A stretch of 17,864 bases of DNA. Origin: Rubrobacteraceae bacterium (GTDB lineage: Bacteria > Actinomycetota > Rubrobacteria > Rubrobacterales > Rubrobacteraceae). Positions 12,832-17,864 of this stretch are shown piece by piece. A program made the position numbers and the translations under genes. Each line of letters begins with the position of its first letter. Within the stretch, counting starts at the first letter, position 1. The notes under the pieces were generated by a model that was not told the DNA's origin, ran no database searches, and saw only the letters and a program-made list of their open reading frames with translations. The stretch lies in assembly GCA_029240775.1 (NCBI GenBank), contig JARDZQ010000005.1, forward strand, positions 1-17,864, read 5' to 3'.

Positions 12832-14501
12832 TGTTGACGGAGATCTCCGTCGAGAACGTGGCGCTTATAGAGGAGGCGACTCTGGAGCTGTCGCCGGGGC
12901 TGAACGTGATCAGCGGCGAGACGGGAGCCGGGAAGACGCTGCTCGCGACGGCCCTGCAGATGCTCCTCGGCGCCCGCTCCCGCTCCGAGACGGTGCGCGC
13001 GGGCGCGAAGCGCGCCACCGTGGAGGGGACGTTCGTCCTACCTGACGTGACGCGCTCCTCGGTGCTGGAGGAGGCCCTCGGGGACCTCGCCGAGGAGGTC
13101 GAGGCCGACGACGGCCTCGTTCTGCGTCGGACGCTCACCGAAGATGGCCGCTCGCGCTGCTACGTCGGGGGGGTAACGGTCCCTGTCCGGGCACTGGCGT
13201 CTTTGGGCGAGCGGATGGTCTCGTACCACAGCCAGCGCGAGCAGACCCGCCTCACCGAGCCAGCCGAGCAGCTAGCCATCCTCGACGACTTCCTGGACGA
13301 GGGCGCCATCGAGGCGAAAGAGGAGCGCGAGGCGCTCTGGCACGCCGTCGAGAGAGACAGGCGGGAGCTGGAGGAGATCACCGCCTCATCGGAGGCGCGG
13401 CTGCGGGAGATCGACTTCCTGCGCTTCCAGGTCTCGGAGCTCGAAGCGGCAGACTACAGCGCCCAGGAACTTACGGACCTGACCCGCGAACGCGACCGGC
13501 TGCGCAACGTCACGGACCTCCTGCAATCCACCGCGGCTGCGGCCGGGGCCCTCTCCTCCGATGAAGGCGTAGGTGCCATAGATGCGGTCGCCCGCTCGGT
13601 CTCGGAGCTGGAGCGGGCCGCTCGCTACGACGAGACGCTCTCGGTATTGCTGGGGCGTCTCGGCGGGCTCTCGGCGGAGCTGGAGGACGTGCTCTACGAG
13701 CTTAGGTCGTACGTGGACGAGCTGGAGGCCGACCCGAACCGCCTTGAGGTGGTGGAGGACCGCATCGCGGCCTTGAGGGCCCTGGAGCGCAAGTACGGCG
13801 ACGACGTCGAAGGCTACCTGCAAGACGCCAGGGCACGGCTGAAGCGAATGGAGAACCTGGACGAGGAGACTGCTGGGCTCGAGGCGAGGATACAGGAGGG
13901 TGAGAGGCGGCTCGTGGAGCTCGCGGCCACCATCTCCAACGGCAGGGAGCGCGCCGCGGAGATTCTCTCGACCAAGGTCCAGGAGAACCTGGCTCACCTC
14001 AACCTCGAGAAGACCACGTTCAGGGCCGAGCTCGTCCCCAACGCTCCGGGTCCCTCCGGAGTGGAGAGGGTGGAGTTCGTCATCAGACCCAACCCCGGCG
14101 AGCCCGAGCTGCCGGTCCGGCGCTACGCCTCCGGCGGCGAGCTGTCGAGGATCATGCTCGCCATCCGGCTCGCGCAGGAGAGGGTCGAGCCTGGCGCTAC
14201 CTACGTCTTCGACGAGGTGGACGCCGGCATCGGCGGCGAGACCGCCACGGCGGTCGGGGCGAAGCTGCGGGAGCTCGGCGAGCGCAACCAGGTCCTCACC
14301 ATAACCCACCTGCCCCAGATCGCCTCGGAGGCCGGCACGCATGTCGTCGTCTCCAAGGAGGAGGCCGGGGGGCGCACCATCACCCGCATCCGGCGGGTCG
14401 AGGGCGAGGAGCGCCGCCGCGAGCTCGCACGCATGCTCTCTGGCCGCATAGATGAGGCCTCGCTCGCTCACGCCTCCGAGCTCCTGGTGGGCGGACGATG
14501 A
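12831..14501 (+). CDS. recN: DNA repair protein RecN
   Basis: A 556-residue SMC-like ATPase for double-strand break repair. It begins LTEISVENVALIEE, the usual RecN opening. Walker A is GETGAGKT (29-36). A long coiled-coil region (about 150-365) is rich in Glu/Arg/Leu heptads. The ABC signature is YASGGELSRIMLAIRLA, then Walker B YVFDEVDAGIGGETA and the H-loop ITHLPQIAS. Length matches E. coli RecN (553). GTG 12831 overlaps the nadK stop by 1 nt and gives the standard N-terminus; the frame extends upstream to GTG 12801 but without family similarity. The end overlaps steA in an ATGA arrangement. Confidence 0.97.
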   Translation: MLTEISVENVALIEEATLELSPGLNVISGETGAGKTLLATALQMLLGARSRSETVRAGAKRATVEGTFVLPDVTRSSVLEEALGDLAEEVEADDGLVLRRTLTEDGRSRCYVGGVTVPVRALASLGERMVSYHSQREQTRLTEPAEQLAILDDFLDEGAIEAKEEREALWHAVERDRRELEEITASSEARLREIDFLRFQVSELEAADYSAQELTDLTRERDRLRNVTDLLQSTAAAAGALSSDEGVGAIDAVARSVSELERAARYDETLSVLLGRLGGLSAELEDVLYELRSYVDELEADPNRLEVVEDRIAALRALERKYGDDVEGYLQDARARLKRMENLDEETAGLEARIQEGERRLVELAATISNGRERAAEILSTKVQENLAHLNLEKTTFRAELVPNAPGPSGVERVEFVIRPNPGEPELPVRRYASGGELSRIMLAIRLAQERVEPGATYVFDEVDAGIGGETATAVGAKLRELGERNQVLTITHLPQIASEAGTHVVVSKEEAGGRTITRIRRVEGEERRRELARMLSGRIDEASLAHASELLVGGR

Positions 14502-15670
14502 GAAGGGGGGAAGGCTTCGGTCTCAACGGCTCGAGCGGGGAGTTCTACCTCTTGGGAAAGGCCATCCTCGGGACCAAGACCAAGGAGATACTACCCCAGC
14601 TGGATGCCGTGACCATCCCCGTCATAGACCATGAGAACCTGGACCGGATCACGGCAGAGACGCTGGTTGAGGCCGGGGTAAACGCGGTGGTGAACGCGGC
14701 GGGCTCGGCGACAGGCCACTACCCGAACATGGGCCCGTTCATCCTGGCGCGGGCCGGCGTCTACATCCTCGACGGGGTCGGCCAGAAAGTCTTCGAGCGG
14801 ATCTCGACGGGGGATGAGATCGAGCTCCGGGGCGACGGCGTCTACAAGGACGGGGAGCTGGTCGCCGTCGGCGAGCACCTGGACGAGGAGGTCGCGGAGC
14901 GCAGGCTGCGCGAGAGCCGGGAGGTGGTGGGCGCGGCGCTGGAGAGCTTCGCCCAGAACACGGTGGAGTTCATGCGCCACGAGCAGGACCTCCTGTTCTC
15001 CAAGTTCGCGGTGCCTGCGGACCTGGCGCGTGAGATGCGCAGCCGGCATGTACTGGTCGTCGTGCGCGGCTACGACTACCGCCAGGACCTCGCGGCTTTG
15101 AGGACCTACCTGCGGGAGGTGCGCCCCTTCCTCATTGGAGTGGACGGTGGGGCGGACGCCCTGTTGGAAGCTGGATGGAGGCCCGACCTCGTCTTCGGAG
15201 ACATGGACTCGGTCTCCGAAGAGGGCCTGAGGCTGGCCGATCGCATCCTGGTGCATGCCTACCCGGATGGGTACTGTCCCGGTCTGGAGAGGGTGAGAGA
15301 GGCCGGGATAGAGAGAGCCGAGACGCTGCGGGCGCCGGGGCTCTCCGAGGACGTCGCGATTCTGATCGCCGAGCAGTGCGGAGCTGAGCTGATCGTGGCC
15401 GTCGGCACGCACGTCGGGCTGGTTGAGTTCCTGGACAAGGGCCGCAAGGGCGCCTCCTCGACCTTCCTGACCCGCCTGAAGGTCGGGGCCAGGCTGGTGG
15501 ACGCCAAGGGCGTCAGCAAGCTCTATCCCTCGCGCGTCTCGGTGTGGCAGCTCGTCGCGCTCGTCGTCGCCGCCTTCATCGCGGTCTCGGCGATCGTCTA
15601 CTCCTCGAACTCCCTCGCCGACATCTTCCAGGTACTCGCCATAAAGCTGCGTCTCCTTCTGGGCATCTGA
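14498..15670 (+). CDS. steA: SteA-like cytokinetic protein with thiamin pyrophosphokinase-like domain
   Basis: A 390-residue protein of the family of Rv1697 and corynebacterial SteA. The N-terminal part (15-170) contains AGSATGHYPNMGPFILARAG (68-87). The central domain resembles the thiamin pyrophosphokinase catalytic fold: LIGVDGGADALLEAGWRPD (212-230) and VFGDMDSVSEE (232-242). A single transmembrane helix (about 349-369) is followed by a short tail. In C. glutamicum SteA and SteB act together at the septum in cytokinesis, so a cell-division role is likely. Nucleotide-binding residues look intact, but no thiamin role should be assumed. It overlaps recN by 4 nt and lies 2 nt before steB; recN-steA-steB is conserved across actinobacteria. 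Confidence 0.9.
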   Translation: MRRGEGFGLNGSSGEFYLLGKAILGTKTKEILPQLDAVTIPVIDHENLDRITAETLVEAGVNAVVNAAGSATGHYPNMGPFILARAGVYILDGVGQKVFERISTGDEIELRGDGVYKDGELVAVGEHLDEEVAERRLRESREVVGAALESFAQNTVEFMRHEQDLLFSKFAVPADLAREMRSRHVLVVVRGYDYRQDLAALRTYLREVRPFLIGVDGGADALLEAGWRPDLVFGDMDSVSEEGLRLADRILVHAYPDGYCPGLERVREAGIERAETLRAPGLSEDVAILIAEQCGAELIVAVGTHVGLVEFLDKGRKGASSTFLTRLKVGARLVDAKGVSKLYPSRVSVWQLVALVVAAFIAVSAIVYSSNSLADIFQVLAIKLRLLLGI

Positions 15671-15672
15671 CA

Positions 15673-16479
15673 ATGCCGGACCTCCGGTACCACCTCATCT
15701 CTCTCATCTCCGTCTTCCTGGCGCTGGCGATCGGGATCCTGCTCGGCGTCGCGATGGCCGACCGGGGCGTGGTGAGCGACCGGATGGAGGCGGAGATCAC
15801 GAGCATCCAGCGGCAGTTCGCCCGCCAGCAGGAGGAGATCGGCAAGCAGGACGAGCAGATAGCGGAACAACAGGGCGTGCTCGACGGGATGTCCGAGGCG
15901 ATCATCGCCGACAGCCTGCAGGGCATGGACGTTGCGCTGGTAACCGGCCCCTACGCGGACGGGGGCGTCGCCGGAGACGTGCAGAGCGACCTCGGCGAGG
16001 CGGGCGCGAACATCGTGATCGTCCGGGCCCTAGAACCCCCCGGTCCGACGGAGATCACGCTCCTCGAGGCCACCTCGCCGCAGGCGATGACGTCCCTGGA
16101 GAAGAGATATTCGGACTTCGCGCGCGAGATCCTCGGCTTCACGGGGGAGGTCGAGGAGATGCCCGAGTTGGTAGTCTTCGTAGGCGGCGGCGAGATCCCC
16201 GCCGAAGCGCCGCCCGGTACTGGCGATGCGCTGCGGGAGGCCCAGGCCGAGATGATCGAGGTCTGGCTCGCCGGCGGGGTGCGCGTGATCGCCGCGGAGC
16301 CCCTGCGCGCCGGTCGTACGGAGATAGCTCTCTTCAAGAACTCGGGTATACCCTCGATCTCGAACGCCGACGAACCCGCCGGACGCGCGGCGATCGTCGA
16401 GTGCGCAGCCGCCGAGGTCTGCGAGGGCGCCTACGGCACCAAGGAGTCGGCCACGGACGCGTTCCCGTCCCCTGGCTGA
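15673..16479 (+). CDS. steB: SteB/MctB-family membrane-anchored protein
   Basis: A 268-residue protein of the family that includes M. tuberculosis Rv1698. Residues 1-6 are cytoplasmic, a transmembrane or signal-anchor helix spans about 8-28, a coiled coil covers about 35-72 (Gln/Glu-rich heptads), and a globular alpha/beta domain follows (LVTGPYADGG, ELVVFVGGGEIP, WLAGGVRVIAAEP). The family is often annotated as copper transport outer membrane protein (MctB); work in corynebacteria assigned it as SteB, the partner of SteA in cytokinesis. The window suggests a lineage without a mycomembrane and the gene directly follows steA, so the division role is preferred here. ATG 15673 starts the conserved PDLRYHLISLISVFLALAIG opening. 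Cys residues near 239 and 245 could form a disulfide. Confidence 0.88.
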   Translation: MPDLRYHLISLISVFLALAIGILLGVAMADRGVVSDRMEAEITSIQRQFARQQEEIGKQDEQIAEQQGVLDGMSEAIIADSLQGMDVALVTGPYADGGVAGDVQSDLGEAGANIVIVRALEPPGPTEITLLEATSPQAMTSLEKRYSDFAREILGFTGEVEEMPELVVFVGGGEIPAEAPPGTGDALREAQAEMIEVWLAGGVRVIAAEPLRAGRTEIALFKNSGIPSISNADEPAGRAAIVECAAAEVCEGAYGTKESATDAFPSPG

Positions 16480-16496
16480 CGCTATAGACGCACCTC

Positions 16497-17183
16497 GTGG
16501 CGCTCAGAACGGCAGCGGTGATCCCGGCTCGCGACGAGGCGGCGACCCTCCCCGAGACGGTCCGCGCTCTCCTGCAGGAGGTACAGCCCTCCCACCTCAT
16601 CGTGGCCGACGACGGCAGCCGCGACGCGACGGCCGAGATCTCACACCACCTCGGCGCCGATGTCGTCCACGCCTCACCCGCCGGCAAGAGCGCCGGCAAG
16701 GGAGACGCCCTCCGCCTCGGCATCCTGCGCGCCCGCACCTATGACCCCGACGCGATACTCCTCGCCGACGCCGACCTCGGCTACTCGGCTGAGCTCCTCT
16801 CTACCCTCCTCGCCGCCCTAAACGAAGCTCACCCCGTCGCCGTCGCCGCCTTCCCTCCCGCCACGAAAGGCGGGTTCGGCCTGGTAAAGTACCTCTCCCG
16901 GCACGAGATCTCGCGCCGCACCGGCTACGCCCCCGCAGAACCCCTCTCCGGCCAGCGCGCCCTCCTCACACCGGCCCTCGACACCCTCCCCGGCATAGCC
17001 CCCGGCTTCGGCGCCGAGGTCGGCATGACCCTCGACCTCCTCGCAGCGGGCATAAAACCCCTCGAGATACCGCTCCCCCTCACACACCGCCCCACAGGCC
17101 GAAGCCTCCCCGGCTTCGCCCACCGCGCCCGCCAGGGCCTCGATATACTCCGCGCCCTCCACGGAGCCCGCCTCCCATGGTAA
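16497..17183 (+). CDS. Family 2 glycosyltransferase (GT-A fold)
   Basis: A 228-residue soluble GT2 protein. The nucleotide-sugar domain opens with AAVIPARDEAATL (6-18), then VADDGSRDAT (36-45), GKSAGKGDALRLG (63-75) and a DxD metal motif in LLADADLGYS (88-97). The acceptor side contains AEPLSGQRALLTP and GFGAEVGMTLDLLAAGI, the pattern of dolichyl- or polyprenyl-phosphate sugar transferase-like proteins, followed by LTHRPTGRSLPGFAHRARQ. No transmembrane helix is obvious. Donor and acceptor are unknown. The GTG at 16497 is the only start that keeps the AAVIPA strand; no clear ribosome binding site was found. The end overlaps the following membrane gene by 7 nt, so the two probably act on the same lipid-linked substrate. 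Codons are strikingly C-ending and the + strand is C-rich over G. Confidence 0.85.
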   Translation: MALRTAAVIPARDEAATLPETVRALLQEVQPSHLIVADDGSRDATAEISHHLGADVVHASPAGKSAGKGDALRLGILRARTYDPDAILLADADLGYSAELLSTLLAALNEAHPVAVAAFPPATKGGFGLVKYLSRHEISRRTGYAPAEPLSGQRALLTPALDTLPGIAPGFGAEVGMTLDLLAAGIKPLEIPLPLTHRPTGRSLPGFAHRARQGLDILRALHGARLPW

Positions 17184-17864
17184 CGCTCCTCGCCACTACA
17201 GGAGCCGCCCTCACCCTCCTCACCCTCGCCCTGGCCCAACCCCACCTCCCCACAAGCCCCAACCACGCCGGCCGCAATATCCACACCTCAGCAGGGCTCA
17301 CTCTATTACCCATAATACTACTAACGCTGGTAGCCTCGCACGCTGGGGTGGTGGAATTTGGCGCGGGGGGGAGGTGGTATCTGGCGTACTCGCTCGTCGC
17401 GGGGCTCGTGGGGTTCGCAGACGACAGGTGGGGTGGGGTGGGCGAGAGGGGGTTCGCGGGTCACATCGGAGCGTTGTCGCGGGGCAGGGTGACGACCGGG
17501 CTACTCAAGGTCGTCGTGCTCGGTGGGGGGGCCGTGATGCTCGGCCTTCTATTATTCGGCGTGGGGTGGAGGGCGCTCTTCGCGGCGTTTGTGCTGGCGG
17601 GGTGCGCCAATGTGGCCAATCTGTTCGACGTGCGGCCAGGGCGGGCGCTCAAGTTTCTCGGGGTGCCTGTCGTCGCGTTGCTCTTCGTGGCGCCGCACGG
17701 GGCGGTGCTTGCGGTCGCGGCGGTAGTGGGCGGGGCCATCGCGCTATTTTATTTTGACCTGAGAGGGCGTATCATGCTCGGTGATGCGGGAGCCGCGATC
17801 TGGGGGGCTGTTCTGGGCTACCTCGCGGTGACGAGCGGGCCGGGTCTGGCCTGGTGGGTCGCCG
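17177..17864 (+). CDS. Polyprenyl-phosphate sugar-1-phosphate transferase-like membrane protein (MraY/WecA superfamily), 3' truncated by window
   Basis: The frame from ATG 17177 is open to the window edge (229 codons). The product is very hydrophobic, with several membrane helices. Superfamily marks, in order: PNHAGRNIHTSAG (27-39), like the family N-terminus; GFADDRWGGVGERGFAGHIG (about 79-98), the Asp-pair cytoplasmic loop; NLFDVRPGRALK (about 148-159), at the place of the NxxDG motif; and MLGDAGAA (200-207), near the GDxG motif. Enzymes of this group move a sugar-1-phosphate from a UDP-sugar to undecaprenyl phosphate. The substitution of the NxxDG loop by a DVRPGRALK form makes activity and substrate uncertain. 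It overlaps the GT2 gene by 7 nt. G/C balance on the + strand flips sharply near base 17335 inside this gene. Confidence 0.8.
   Translation, partial: MVTLLATTGAALTLLTLALAQPHLPTSPNHAGRNIHTSAGLTLLPIILLTLVASHAGVVEFGAGGRWYLAYSLVAGLVGFADDRWGGVGERGFAGHIGALSRGRVTTGLLKVVVLGGGAVMLGLLLFGVGWRALFAAFVLAGCANVANLFDVRPGRALKFLGVPVVALLFVAPHGAVLAVAAVVGGAIALFYFDLRGRIMLGDAGAAIWGAVLGYLAVTSGPGLAWWVA

Noticed and set aside
12770..12835. SOS (LexA) box for recN
   Set aside because: No CGAAC-N4-GTTCG-like palindrome is present in the region upstream of recN that I could read.
13386..14471. 361-codon minus-strand open frame inside recN
   Set aside because: Antisense to a clear RecN with Walker and signature motifs; no domain and no ribosome binding site seen.
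15544..15672. Upstream extension of steB overlapping steA
   Set aside because: The extension is Arg-rich and translates the steA transmembrane segment out of frame; ATG 15673 gives the conserved SteB N-terminus.
14591..15673. 360-codon minus-strand open frame inside steA
   Set aside because: Antisense shadow of steA; composition is Asp/Gln/Arg-rich with no family resemblance.
17374..17757. 127-codon plus-strand frame near the window end
   Set aside because: Another frame of the same stretch (from ATG 17177) encodes MraY/WecA-like motifs in order; this one is Gly/Arg-rich noise.

Overview
The window is GC-rich, gene-dense and transcribed entirely rightward. It looks like chromosomal DNA of an actinobacterium from a deep, Rubrobacter-like lineage. 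Three things suggest this: a recN-steA-steB(mctB) string and an aroC-aroK-aroB-aroQ-efp-nusB string, both typical of Actinomycetota; a PriA C-terminus that has lost the helicase GRAGR motif; and a type IV pilus-type pilMNO set without a secretin gene, as expected in a single-membrane cell. The genus assignment is from gene order and memory, not a search. No tRNA, rRNA, CRISPR array, insertion sequence or phage gene is visible.

Layout: (1) 1-1953, translation start and replication restart: priA (3' end), def, fmt. (2) 2104-5985, envelope/pilus block: a NeuD-family acyltransferase-like protein, then pilM, pilN, pilO and a membrane-anchored protein with a DPF motif, a Thr/Pro stalk and two thrombospondin type 3 calcium loops, in the place where diderm loci carry pilP and pilQ. 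(3) 6063-9210, shikimate genes aroC, aroK, aroB, aroQ, tightly packed. (4) A 159-bp regulatory-looking gap with a stem-loop, a short repeat and a palindrome over a -10-like box. (5) 9370-14501, efp, nusB, a short-chain prenyl diphosphate synthase, tlyA, nadK, recN. (6) 14498-17864, envelope/cell-division module steA, steB, a family 2 glycosyltransferase and the 5' part of a polyprenyl-phosphate sugar-1-phosphate transferase-like membrane protein cut by the window edge.

Most junctions overlap by 1-19 nt or are separated by fewer than 20 nt, so translational coupling is likely. Only three gaps exceed 70 nt (before the NeuD-like gene, aroC and efp), and these are the best places for promoters. 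At least twelve genes start with GTG or TTG, and tlyA appears to use CTG.

The most interesting material is the secretin-less pilMNO block next to aro genes (in gammaproteobacteria pilMNOPQ is followed by aroK-aroB), with its calcium-loop protein and a NeuD-like enzyme lacking the usual histidines. The steA-steB-GT2-phosphotransferase module is second. These are hypotheses from motifs and gene order.
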